DNA of 64,000 nucleotides from Thiohalomonas denitrificans. GTDB taxonomy: Bacteria; Pseudomonadota; Gammaproteobacteria; Thiohalomonadales; Thiohalomonadaceae. Below the pieces are notes generated by a model. The model was not told where the DNA came from. It made no database searches and saw only the letters and a program-made list of their open reading frames with translations. A program made the translations under genes and the position numbers. Of the stretch, positions 56,716-64,000 are shown piece by piece (positions within the stretch are counted from its first letter, which is position 1; each line of letters opens with the position of its first letter). The stretch is taken from positions 45,871-109,870 of the forward strand of contig DYFR01000002.1 in NCBI GenBank assembly GCA_020725115.1, in the 5' to 3' direction.

Positions 56716-56772
56716 TTGCACCTAGTTGCATTTAGTGAAAAATGGGGGTATGGTGTTTTGCACCTAGTTGCA
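56716..56772. promoter_or_regulatory. Paired TTGCACCTAGTTGCA operators upstream of RHH gene
   Basis: TTGCACCTAGTTGCA occurs at 56716-56730 and again at 56758-56772, 42 bp (four helical turns) apart. Each is a near-perfect dyad (TGCA-CCTAGT-TGCA). They flank the likely promoter and lie 10 bp upstream of the RHH start, so the protein probably regulates itself. Confidence 0.65.
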
Positions 56773-56782
56773 GGACACAGAA

Positions 56783-56989
56783 ATGACACCACCCCGAAAA
56801 AAGCAATACAGCACCGCCGCAGACCGAAACGCCGCCAGCCGGGCCCGCCGTGAGGCGGAAGGCATGCGACAGGTTCAGGTGTGGCTATCCGGTGATGCGA
56901 TCGAAAAGCTGGATAGGCTGGCCGAGAAGGAAGGCGCCGCCAGTCGCGGCGAGGTTATCGAGGCGATGATAAAACGCCGGAAGATTTAA
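56783..56989 (+). CDS. Ribbon-helix-helix DNA-binding protein
   Basis: The 68-residue protein has a basic N-terminus and an RHH fold: strand MRQVQVWLSGDAIEKLDRLA followed by a turn and GEVIEAMIKRRKI. Such proteins act as dimeric repressors or antitoxins. ATG 56783 is preferred over 56768 because GGACA lies at the right distance. No toxin gene is adjacent. A GGGCCCCGG/CCGGGGCCC hairpin follows at 56992-57025. Confidence 0.75.
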   Translation: MTPPRKKQYSTAADRNAASRARREAEGMRQVQVWLSGDAIEKLDRLAEKEGAASRGEVIEAMIKRRKI

Positions 56990-57053
56990 TGCGGGCCCCG
57001 GCCTGTTACAGCAGACCGGGGCCCTTCCCACCACCAACCCCAGGAGGTTGATC

Positions 57054-57461
57054 ATGAGCACCGAAGATCCTACCGGCAAAGCAAGGCGAATTTCCTCTCT
57101 TGAAGCTGAGAGGCTCAACAGTAACGCCAGCTTTTTCGATGTGCTGCGCCTCGATCTGCAGTTTCCACACGCAGTATTGGAGCCCACGCCCATGTCTGAG
57201 TACGAGCGTCAGATGGCAGTTCGAGCAAGGACTGTATCACGTGAGGGTATGGACTCATGCTTCCGCGCCATTCGAACCATCGGGCAAATACTTGTCGATA
57301 GCGCGGATGAGTTGGATACGATGGACAAGCAGCGGCTGCTCGATATCGGCTTCACTCTCGACTTCTTGGGCGAGGTGGGCGACGCGCTGGGCACCATCAA
57401 CAGCAACGCGGCGCACCGTCTCGAACTTGCAGCCAAAGCCAAGCCGGCGCGCGCGCACTGA
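57054..57461 (+). CDS. Hypothetical prophage protein
   Basis: The 135-residue helical protein is not recognised. ATG 57054 has AGGAGG at good spacing. It is the last gene of the island and is followed by a strong terminator. Confidence 0.7.
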   Translation: MSTEDPTGKARRISSLEAERLNSNASFFDVLRLDLQFPHAVLEPTPMSEYERQMAVRARTVSREGMDSCFRAIRTIGQILVDSADELDTMDKQRLLDIGFTLDFLGEVGDALGTINSNAAHRLELAAKAKPARAH

Positions 57462-57474
57462 ATCTGACCTCGAA

Positions 57475-57510
57475 AAAAAGCCCGCCCAGGGAGACCTGGG
57501 CGGGCTTTTT
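57475..57510 (+). terminator. Intrinsic terminator at the island's right end
   Basis: AAAAAGCCCGCCCAGG-GAGA-CCTGGGCGGGCTTTTT is a 16-bp stem with a four-base loop and T run. It ends transcription of the island genes. Confidence 0.95.
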
Positions 57511-57516
57511 GTTGTC

Positions 57517-57538
57517 ATCGATAACGATAGCGATAACG
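57517..57538. promoter_or_regulatory. CGATAACG doublet at right end of second island
   Basis: ATCGATAACGATAGCGATAACG has two CGATAACG copies 12 bp apart and closely matches 48093-48113. It probably marks the right attachment region. Confidence 0.5.
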
Positions 57539-57674
57539 CAATCATCCTATCTTATTGTTTTTATTGTTCTTATGTTTTGTTGCCCATGCAGACGAAAAGA
57601 ACCTTCACCATGTCATTTACCACCTGTATCCTCTACACTCGATAACACAGCATATCACTTGGTTATATACCTGC

Positions 57675-57947
57675 ATGGACTGTCTGAACCTGTCACTCAA
57701 CCAGCTGCGGCGCCTCATCGGCCAGCCCGTCAGCCACCGCGGTACCGCCTGCCAGGTCATTGAAGTGCTGGCAGATGGGCCGGCACTGGTATTGCAGGAC
57801 ACCGGGCGCAACACCGACATGCAGGACAATCAGTTCGGCGAACCCGGCCGTCACGTGCCGCGCATCTATACCATCCCCCTGCTCGACAACAGCGGTGACG
57901 CCGTCCATCCCGACTTCGCCGACCTGGGCCTGCTCGCCTGCGATTAA
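57675..57947 (+). CDS. Hypothetical chromosomal protein
   Basis: The 90-residue protein (MDCLNLSLNQLRRLIGQPVSH start) has a predicted small beta-rich fold and no signal peptide. It is not recognised. Base composition matches the chromosome rather than the island. It is convergent with kdsB. Confidence 0.65.
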   Translation: MDCLNLSLNQLRRLIGQPVSHRGTACQVIEVLADGPALVLQDTGRNTDMQDNQFGEPGRHVPRIYTIPLLDNSGDAVHPDFADLGLLACD

Positions 57948-58089
57948 TAGCCGCGTGCCATAAACCTCAAACACTCGCCGCCGAGGATCAGAATACGAAT
58001 TTCTCTGCGCCCCGGCGTCTGGGAAATATGTTCCAGACATTTCCAACCGACTACAACCATGTAGTCGTCTGCGACGAAATGGTTTTCCG

Positions 58090-58848
58090 TCAGCCCGCAA
58101 TCACGCGCCGCACGCGCTCCAGGTCGTCCGGGGTATCCACGCCCGGTGCCGGCGGCACAGCGGCCTCGGCGACGTGGATGCCGACGCCGTGCCAGAGCAC
58201 CCGCAACTGTTCCAGCACCTCCATACGCTCCAGGGCGCAGGGCGCCAGGGTCACATAACGTTTGAGAAAGCCCGTACGGTAGGCGTACAGGCCGAGATGG
58301 CGGTAGTGCAGTGCCTGAGCCGGCAACTCCTCGGTGGTGACGGCAAAGGCGTCACGATCCCAGGGGATGACGGCCCGGCTGAAATACAGCGCCATACCCT
58401 CTCGATCCATCACAACCTTGACCGCATGGGGGTCAAACAGCTCCGCTGCGGTGTGGATGCGCGTGCACAATGTCGATACTTCGGCACGGGCATGAGCAGC
58501 CAGGTTGTCGGCCACCTGCCGGAGCAACTGTGGCGGCATCAAGGGTTCGTCACCCTGCAGATTGACCACGATCTCGTCGTCGCCGTAACCGAGCAGCAGC
58601 ACCGCCTCGGCAAGACGCTCGCTGCCCGAACCGTGTTCCGGCGAAGTCATGCATACCGCAGCACCGAACTGCCGTGCAGCCTCTTCGATGCGCGGATCGT
58701 CGGTGGCGATCACCACGCTTGCGGCACCGCTGGCCAAGGCCTGCTCGTATACGCGCTGCAACATCGGCTTGCCGCCGATGTCGAGCAGCGGCTTGCCCGG
58801 CAGGCGCGTGGAGGCATAGCGGGCCGGGATCAGCACACGGAAGGACAC
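58090..58848 (-). CDS. kdsB: 3-deoxy-manno-octulosonate cytidylyltransferase
   Basis: KdsB activates KDO as CMP-KDO for LPS core synthesis. The 252-residue protein has the nucleotidyltransferase start [15 protein letters not shown], and [10 protein letters not shown] near residue 96. The GTG start directly follows the ycaR-like stop, so the genes are coupled. Confidence 0.96.
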   Translation of the reverse strand: MSFRVLIPARYASTRLPGKPLLDIGGKPMLQRVYEQALASGAASVVIATDDPRIEEAARQFGAAVCMTSPEHGSGSERLAEAVLLLGYGDDEIVVNLQGDEPLMPPQLLRQVADNLAAHARAEVSTLCTRIHTAAELFDPHAVKVVMDREGMALYFSRAVIPWDRDAFAVTTEELPAQALHYRHLGLYAYRTGFLKRYVTLAPCALERMEVLEQLRVLWHGVGIHVAEAAVPPAPGVDTPDDLERVRRVIAG

Positions 58849-59028
58849 TCAGACCTCCTCGTCGGCAGCCAGGCGGCGCGCCTCATCCTCCAGCATCACC
58901 GGGATGTCGTCGCGAATGGGATAAGCCAGACGATCCGCCTTGCAGATCAGTTCCTGCCGCTCCTTGCGGTACAGCAACGGCCCCTTGCACAGCGGACACA
59001 CCAGAATATCGAGCAATTTTTTATCCAT
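58849..59028 (-). CDS. ycaR: Trm112/YcaR family zinc-ribbon-like protein
   Basis: The 59-residue protein begins [18 protein letters not shown] and contains [19 protein letters not shown], the Trm112/YcaR pattern. It carries three cysteines. It lies between lpxK and kdsB, as in E. coli, and overlaps lpxK by 8 bp. Confidence 0.93.
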   Translation of the reverse strand: MDKKLLDILVCPLCKGPLLYRKERQELICKADRLAYPIRDDIPVMLEDEARRLAADEEV

Positions 59029-60001
59029 GACTTACCTCGCCAAGCAGGGAGAGAAGACGCGCCCCGAATACCTCGGGCAACCGGGCGCTCACTGCAACCG
59101 CCCACAGGTGTTCGTCACCATAGGCACGGCATTTTACTCCATCCTTCTCGGTCATCAGCACCGGCAGACCGTCACCGAACTGCACATCGGCGACCGCATA
59201 GCGATGATGATCGGGAAAGGGATGTTCGATCACCTCGATACCGTGATCGCGCAGCAACTGAAAGAAGCGTGGCGGATGACCTATGCCTGCCACTGCATGC
59301 ACGCGGCGTCCGCGAAAATCATCCAGTGTCCGGCGTATCCCGTCATGCAGATGAAACACCATCTCGGGCTGCAGCGTCATCAGGTGCTCGCCCTCCTCCG
59401 CCCGGCCATTGCCCACCCGCAGCCCGACACTGCCCAGCCGATCCGGTGCCTCGCGCAACGGCCCGGCGGGAAGACAAAAACCGTTGCCCAGGCGGCGTTC
59501 ACCATCGAGCACGGCGATCTCCACATCGCGCGCCAGGCGGTAATGCTGCAGACCATCGTCGGAAATAATGATGTTGCACTCGTGCGCCTGCAGCAACAGC
59601 CGCGCCGCTGCCACCCGCTCCGGGCCCACTGCCATGGGACAGTCGCAGTACTGTGCAATCAGCACCGGCTCGTCGCCCACCAGGCGCGGATCAGACTCTG
59701 CATCGACCGACTGCGGCCAGTGTGCAGCCAGCCCGCCGTAGCCGCGGCTGATGATGCCGGGACGAAACCCCTGCTCCCGCAGATACCGTGCCAGCCAGAT
59801 CACCAGCGGTGTCTTGCCGCTGCCGCCGACGGTGATATTGCCCACCACCACCACGGGTACCGGCAGTCGTTCGCTGCGCAGCCAGCCACGGCGATAGGCG
59901 GTACGCCGTACGGCCACCAGCGCACAGAACAGCCAGGACAGCGGCAACAGCAGCAGCGCCACCGGATTCAGGCTGTACCAATAGTGATCGAGTCGCTTCA
60001 A
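59021..60001 (-). CDS. lpxK: Tetraacyldisaccharide 4'-kinase
   Basis: LpxK phosphorylates the lipid A precursor at the inner membrane. The 326-residue protein has an N-terminal membrane-associated helix and the Walker [13 protein letters not shown] near residue 54. It is downstream of msbA across a palindromic repeat. Confidence 0.96.
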   Translation of the reverse strand: MKRLDHYWYSLNPVALLLLPLSWLFCALVAVRRTAYRRGWLRSERLPVPVVVVGNITVGGSGKTPLVIWLARYLREQGFRPGIISRGYGGLAAHWPQSVDAESDPRLVGDEPVLIAQYCDCPMAVGPERVAAARLLLQAHECNIIISDDGLQHYRLARDVEIAVLDGERRLGNGFCLPAGPLREAPDRLGSVGLRVGNGRAEEGEHLMTLQPEMVFHLHDGIRRTLDDFRGRRVHAVAGIGHPPRFFQLLRDHGIEVIEHPFPDHHRYAVADVQFGDGLPVLMTEKDGVKCRAYGDEHLWAVAVSARLPEVFGARLLSLLGEVSHG

Positions 60002-60010
60002 CGGCTACCC

Positions 60011-60146
60011 CTTTTTCACCGCAGAGACGCAGAGGGCGCGGAGAAAAGTTTCAACATGTTAAGCCGCCGCCTTCATTCGCTTTCCGAGCAACCCCAGCGG
60101 CGGAAATACTTGTGTTCCTCTGCGCCCTCTGCGTCTCTGCGGTAAG
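60011..60146. repeat. Intergenic inverted repeat, CGCAGAGACGCAGAG family (copy 3)
   Basis: The left arm TTTTCACCGCAGAGACGCAGAG (first 20 bases TTTTCACCGCAGAGACGCAG) and the right arm CTCTGCGTCTCTGCGGTAA match the copies in the rnf operon. It fills the lpxK-msbA gap. Confidence 0.8.
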
Positions 60147-60158
60147 AGCGATACGTTC

Positions 60159-61937
60159 TTACCCCTCCGAGGACTGCACCGCCGGCTCGTCGCGGAACTG
60201 CAAATTGTGCAGTGCGGCGTAGTGGCCGTTGCGCGCCAGTAGTTCGCGGTGCCTGCCCGCCTCGACAATGCAGCCCTTGTCCATCACCGCGATCACATCG
60301 GCATTTTCGATGGTGGACAGCCGATGGGCAATGACCAGGGTAGTACGGTTCTGCATCAAGACCTCCAGCGCCTGCTGGATATGGCGCTCGGAGTGGGTGT
60401 CCAGCGCCGAGGTGGCCTCGTCGAGGATCAGGATCGGCGCATCCTTGAGCAGGGCACGGGCAATGGCAATACGCTGGCGCTGGCCGCCGGACAGCAATAC
60501 ACCGTTCTCGCCCACCAGGGTATCCAGACCCAGCGGCAGTTCGCTGATGAATTCCATGGCATGGGCCGCCTCGGCAGCACGCTCCACCTCGCTGCGTGCC
60601 ACGCCGCTCATGCGGCCATAGGCGATATTGTGCTCGATGGTGTCGTTGAACAGCACGATATGCTGACTGACCAGCGCAATCTGATCGCGCAGGTTCTCCA
60701 GTTCCAGGTCACGGATATCGATACCATCCAGCAGGATCTGTCCCTGCTGCAGATCATAGAAACGCGGCAACAGACTGACCATGGTCGACTTGCCACTGCC
60801 GGAACGTCCCACCAGGGCCACGGTCTGACCCGGCGCAATGGACAGATTCACATCGTGCAACACCGGTGCCTGATCGCTGTTGTAGTGAAAAGTGACCCCG
60901 CGATACTCCACCGCGCCGCGACTGCGCTCGATGCGCTGCCGGCCTTCATCCACCTCGGGCGGGGTGTCGAGAAAACCGAAAATGCTCTCGGCGGCGGCGA
61001 GGCCGCGCTGCAGCACAACCGTCACACGCGTCAGCCGTTTGGTGGGCGCGTACAGCATCATCATCGCGGCGAGGAAGGAGACGAAGGCACCCGGTGTAAT
61101 CTTGTCCAGCATCGGCTCCATGGTGGCGACATAGATGATGCCGGCGGAAGCCACCGCGGCAATAAACTGTACCAGCGGCACACTGGCAGCCACGTTGGAT
61201 TCCAGCCGCATGGTGAGACGACGATTGCGCTCGTTGGCCTCGGTGAAGCGGGACGTTTCGTAGCTCTGGCCGCCGAAGGTCTTCACCACCCGTTGTGCCT
61301 CGATGGTCTCCTCCGCCACATGGGCCACATCACCCACCGAGTGCTGGATACGCGAGCTGTAACGGCGTGCATGACCGCTGATGGTATTGATCACCTTGGC
61401 AATGATCGGTGCACCGAGCAACAGGATCAGCGCCAGTTGCCAGTTCAGATAAAACATCCAGCCGAGCAGCGCCACCACCGTCAGCGTGTCACGAATCAAT
61501 ACGCTCACCGCTTCGGTGCTGGCCATGGAGACCTGCTCCACGTCATAGATCAGTTTGGAGATAAGGTTGCCGGAGGCGGTACTGTCGAAATAGGCCACCG
61601 GCAACTTGAGCAGGCGGCTGAACATCTCGCTGCGCAGTGTCTTGATCACCTGCCGCGCCACCCACTGCATGCCCATGGAGGCAGCGTAGCTGGCGATACC
61701 GTTGAACAGGAACAGAACAATCATCACCACCGGTGCCCACTTGATCACGGCACTGTCGCGCGCGACAAAGGTTCCGTCCATCATCGGCTTGATCAATGCA
61801 GCGAAGGCAGCCTCGCTGGCGGCGACGACGACCAGTGCAGCGGCGGCAAGAAGGAACACACGCCAGTGCGGCACGACATAGCGCAGCAACCGGCGATAGA
61901 GGCGCAGCGATTCGCCCGGCAAGGGATTCTTTGGCAT
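60159..61937 (-). CDS. msbA: Lipid A export ATP-binding/permease protein MsbA
   Basis: MsbA flips lipid A-core across the inner membrane. The protein has six membrane helices and an ABC ATPase with Walker A GRSGSGKST, signature LSGGQRQRIAIARALL and Walker B ILILDEATSALD. ATG 61937 gives 592 residues (582 in E. coli). A frame open to 62009 would overlap exbD by 68 bp and is rejected. Confidence 0.96.
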   Translation of the reverse strand: MPKNPLPGESLRLYRRLLRYVVPHWRVFLLAAAALVVVAASEAAFAALIKPMMDGTFVARDSAVIKWAPVVMIVLFLFNGIASYAASMGMQWVARQVIKTLRSEMFSRLLKLPVAYFDSTASGNLISKLIYDVEQVSMASTEAVSVLIRDTLTVVALLGWMFYLNWQLALILLLGAPIIAKVINTISGHARRYSSRIQHSVGDVAHVAEETIEAQRVVKTFGGQSYETSRFTEANERNRRLTMRLESNVAASVPLVQFIAAVASAGIIYVATMEPMLDKITPGAFVSFLAAMMMLYAPTKRLTRVTVVLQRGLAAAESIFGFLDTPPEVDEGRQRIERSRGAVEYRGVTFHYNSDQAPVLHDVNLSIAPGQTVALVGRSGSGKSTMVSLLPRFYDLQQGQILLDGIDIRDLELENLRDQIALVSQHIVLFNDTIEHNIAYGRMSGVARSEVERAAEAAHAMEFISELPLGLDTLVGENGVLLSGGQRQRIAIARALLKDAPILILDEATSALDTHSERHIQQALEVLMQNRTTLVIAHRLSTIENADVIAVMDKGCIVEAGRHRELLARNGHYAALHNLQFRDEPAVQSSEG

Positions 61938-61941
61938 CGGG

Positions 61942-62364
61942 CTATTGCCCCTCGGCGGGCTGACTGGTGGCGAAGGTAAGATGGACAAAACCCAGCTGCC
62001 GCGCTGCATCCATGGCGGTAATCACCGCCTGATGCGGCGTACGTCGATCCGCACTGAGGATCACCCGTGGTTTGGTTTCGTCGCCGGCGGCCCTGGCAAT
62101 GGCCTGCTTGAGGGTCTCCAGCCGGGTATTGAGTACCTCCTGCCGGTTGACGAAGAAACGTCCTTCACCGTCGATGCTGATCTCCACGACCTTGCGCTCG
62201 TTCTCGAGCACCTCACCCGAGGCCTCGGGCAGTTCGATGCTGATCTCGGTCTCGCGGTTGAAGGTGGTCGACACCATGAAGAAGATCAGCAGCAGGAATA
62301 CCACGTCGATGAGCGGCGTCAGATTGACATCCGGCTCCTCGCGCCGATTGGCCTGAAACTTCAT
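61942..62364 (-). CDS. exbD: Biopolymer transport protein ExbD/TolR family
   Basis: The 140-residue protein has one N-terminal membrane helix carrying the essential aspartate (NLTPLIDVVFLLLIFFMV) and a periplasmic domain. With ExbB it forms a proton-driven motor for outer membrane processes. It overlaps exbB by one base. In this family the pair beside msbA/lpxK is often of the ExbBD2 type. Confidence 0.94.
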   Translation of the reverse strand: MKFQANRREEPDVNLTPLIDVVFLLLIFFMVSTTFNRETEISIELPEASGEVLENERKVVEISIDGEGRFFVNRQEVLNTRLETLKQAIARAAGDETKPRVILSADRRTPHQAVITAMDAARQLGFVHLTFATSQPAEGQ

Positions 62365-62990
62365 CAGCTGGCGACCTCGGCGGCCTCACGCTCGCCGTGG
62401 ATCACCTCCACCAGTTTGAGTGCCTCCTCCTCCATCTTCAGCACCAGGGCATCCACCTTGCCGCGGAAGTAGCGATAGAACATCAGGCTGGGGATGGCGA
62501 CGGTAAGGCCGGCGGCGGTGGTGATCAGCGCCTCGGAGATGCCGCCGGCAAGCACACCCGGGTTGCCCACGCCCTGGGTGGTGATGGCGGTGAACACCTT
62601 GATCATGCCGAGCACGGTGCCAAGCAGGCCAAGCAGCGGCGAAATGGAGGCGATGGTGCCGAGGGTATTGAGGTAGCGCTCCAGTTCCAGCACCACCTGG
62701 CGCCCGGTCTCCTCCAGACTCTCCTTCATCACCTCGCGACTGTGGGCCATGTTGAGCAGGCCGGCGGCCAGTACCCGTCCCAGCGGTGAACTGTTGCGCA
62801 ATGCCAGCACCCGCTCCTGGCTCAGCTGGTTGTTCTTGCGCCAGTGCCATACCTGCGCCACCAGATTTTTCGGGGTTACCTTGTCCTGACGCAGGCTCCA
62901 GAAACGCTCCGCAGTAATGGCCAGGGCAGCAATGGAACAGAGAATGATCGGCACCATCAGCCAGCCGCCGGCAACGATAATTTCAAACAC
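62364..62990 (-). CDS. exbB: ExbB/TolQ/MotA family proton channel protein
   Basis: The 208-residue protein has three membrane helices with the conserved region ASISPLLGLLGTVLGMIKVF and GGISEALITTAAGLTVAIPSL. It is the channel partner of ExbD. It lies downstream of comEC on the same strand. Confidence 0.94.
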   Translation of the reverse strand: MFEIIVAGGWLMVPIILCSIAALAITAERFWSLRQDKVTPKNLVAQVWHWRKNNQLSQERVLALRNSSPLGRVLAAGLLNMAHSREVMKESLEETGRQVVLELERYLNTLGTIASISPLLGLLGTVLGMIKVFTAITTQGVGNPGVLAGGISEALITTAAGLTVAIPSLMFYRYFRGKVDALVLKMEEEALKLVEVIHGEREAAEVAS

Positions 62991-63063
62991 CCGTAATTCC
63001 CCTCATCAAGACTGCAAAAAGTGGCGACACTGTACCAAATGTGGCCTGCTTGCGGAATGCAGC

Positions 63064-64000
63064 TCAGTCACTGTACCAGTAACGGCGCGCCTGCTGCCGG
63101 TAGGACTCCAGTACAACGCCCTGACCGCCGAGCCGTACCGTGATCGCCCCCTGCGCCGCCGTATCATGCAGCTCGGAGCCGGCGGCACGATAGCGTGCCG
63201 CCACCGCCGGATGCGGGAAGCCATAGCGGTTGCGGTAGCCTATCGAAAACAGCACATGACGTGCTGCCACTGCCGTCACGAACGGCGCGGTGGACGATGT
63301 CTTGCTGCCGTGATGGGGAGCCACCAGCACGTCCGCCGCCAGTTGCTGCGGCACGCGTGCCAGCAATTCGCGTTCCGCCGCGGCCTCGATATCACCACTC
63401 AGCAGCACGGCCCGGCCACCGGCAACGATCCGCAACACGCAGGAGCTGTCATTGCCCTTGCTGCCGTGCCCCCCCTGCGGTGGTGGATACAACAGCTCAA
63501 AACTGACGCCGTCCCACTGCCACCGCTGGCCGCTGTGGCAGGGCTCATGTTCACGCCAGGGCAAGGGTACGGCGGCACTGCTGACAAAACGCCCCACCTC
63601 CAGCCCCTCGAATACCGCCGCCGCACCACCGGCATGATCACTGTCGCCGTGACTGAGGATCAGGGTATCGATGCGGCGGAGACCGTAATGACGCAGCACC
63701 GGCACGATCACCATCTCACCCGCATCGGTTCCGGAACCATAGCCTGGCCCGGTGTCGTACAGCAGCGTATGACCCGCGGTGCGCACCAGCACCGCCAGCC
63801 CCTGCCCCACATCCAGCAGCGTCACCCAGGCCTGGCCCGGCGCCGGCCCCGCCGGGCGTGCCAACAACATGGGCAGCAGCCATACCAGACCCAGCCAGCG
63901 CGCCGGCCAGCCACGCGGTGCCAGCAGCCAGATCAGGCCCAGCACGGCCGGCAGCATGGTCCAGGGGGCTGCCGCCAGCACGCTCCAGTCCGCCGGCAGC
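63064..64000 (-). CDS. comEC: DNA internalisation competence protein ComEC/Rec2, 3' part
   Basis: The frame is open to the window edge, so the N-terminal membrane part is missing. Visible are the last membrane helices and the C-terminal metallo-beta-lactamase-like domain: LLDVGQGLAVLVRT, YDTGPG, the metal motif LSHGDSDHAGG, LLSGDIE and VAPHHGSKTS. ComEC forms the channel for single-stranded DNA uptake. Confidence 0.93.
   Translation of the reverse strand, partial: LPADWSVLAAAPWTMLPAVLGLIWLLAPRGWPARWLGLVWLLPMLLARPAGPAPGQAWVTLLDVGQGLAVLVRTAGHTLLYDTGPGYGSGTDAGEMVIVPVLRHYGLRRIDTLILSHGDSDHAGGAAAVFEGLEVGRFVSSAAVPLPWREHEPCHSGQRWQWDGVSFELLYPPPQGGHGSKGNDSSCVLRIVAGGRAVLLSGDIEAAAERELLARVPQQLAADVLVAPHHGSKTSSTAPFVTAVAARHVLFSIGYRNRYGFPHPAVAARYRAAGSELHDTAAQGAITVRLGGQGVVLESYRQQARRYWYSD

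Larger units (their letters stand above)
48090..57538. mobile_element. Prophage remnant or phage satellite, about 9.4 kb
   Basis: The island starts with an integrase directly after a CGATAACG doublet (48095-48113) and ends after a terminator with a second doublet (57519-57538). Genes in order: integrase, unknown, excisionase-like, small HTH-like, replication protein, small genes, small terminase, zinc-ribbon, unknown, S49 protease, unknowns, tape-measure pieces, RHH protein, unknown. Large terminase, portal, capsid, tail tube and lysis genes are missing. Exact att sites were not found. Insertion lies between the phosphatase gene and kdsB. Confidence 0.8.

Noticed and set aside
56783-57461. 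Toxin-antitoxin pair made of the RHH protein and the 57054 gene
   Set aside because: The RHH gene is followed by a hairpin and a 64-bp gap, and the second protein shows no toxin features. The idea cannot be supported from sequence.

Overview
The window is a high-GC chromosomal segment from a gammaproteobacterium. Evidence for this is the E. coli-like order uvrY-uvrC-pgsA-tRNA(Gly)-tRNA(Cys)-tRNA(Leu), the rluC/rne-linked yceD-rpmF-plsX-fabHDG-acpP-fabF-pabC-mltG cluster, LPS genes (kdsB, lpxK, msbA), and genus-neutral housekeeping genes of gammaproteobacterial type. An Rnf complex with an embedded pyruvate:ferredoxin/flavodoxin oxidoreductase, PEP synthase with its regulator, and a two-subunit pyruvate carboxylase suggest an anaerobic or chemolithotrophic lifestyle. 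That last point is inference; no species is claimed.

Layout. 1-230: a 9-bp tandem/inverted repeat. 231-12286: a CysB-like LysR regulator divergent from rnfB-PFOR-rnfC-rnfD-rnfG-rnfE-rnfA and a small Cys-rich membrane protein. 12306-15674: ppsA and ppsR. 15761-19587 (minus): tRNA-Leu(UAA) interrupted by a group I intron, tRNA-Cys, tRNA-Gly, pgsA, uvrC, uvrY. 19794-28328: an 8.5-kb integrative element that has split the host tRNA-Ser(UGA) in its anticodon loop and carries its own complete tRNA-Ser(UGA). 28513-37516: a yccA-like BI-1 gene, then the minus-strand lipid and cell-wall cluster. 37954-41800: pycA, pycB, maf. 41850-44548 (minus): sppA, a HAD phosphatase, rluC. 44922-47468: rne. 47546-48028: a low-molecular-weight phosphatase. 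About 48090-57538: a second island, a prophage remnant or phage satellite with integrase, replication, small terminase, S49 protease and amber-interrupted tape-measure genes, but no recognisable large terminase, portal or capsid. 57675-64000: a small unknown gene, then minus-strand kdsB, ycaR-like, lpxK, msbA, exbD, exbB and the 3' part of comEC.

How the genes fit together. Rnf couples ferredoxin and NAD redox chemistry to a membrane ion gradient. A PFOR inside its operon would exchange electrons between pyruvate/acetyl-CoA and the ferredoxin used by Rnf. PEP synthase and pyruvate carboxylase take pyruvate towards gluconeogenesis and oxaloacetate. The fab/plsX/acpP block supplies acyl-ACP for phospholipid and lipid A, and kdsB/lpxK/msbA complete and export lipid A.

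The most unusual items are the cyanobacterial/plastid-like group I intron in a gammaproteobacterial tRNA-Leu(UAA), the element that destroys a tRNA-Ser and brings a replacement, four palindromes in the second island that each lie just upstream of a gene start, and several families of intergenic inverted repeats, one of which has become the end of a coding sequence.
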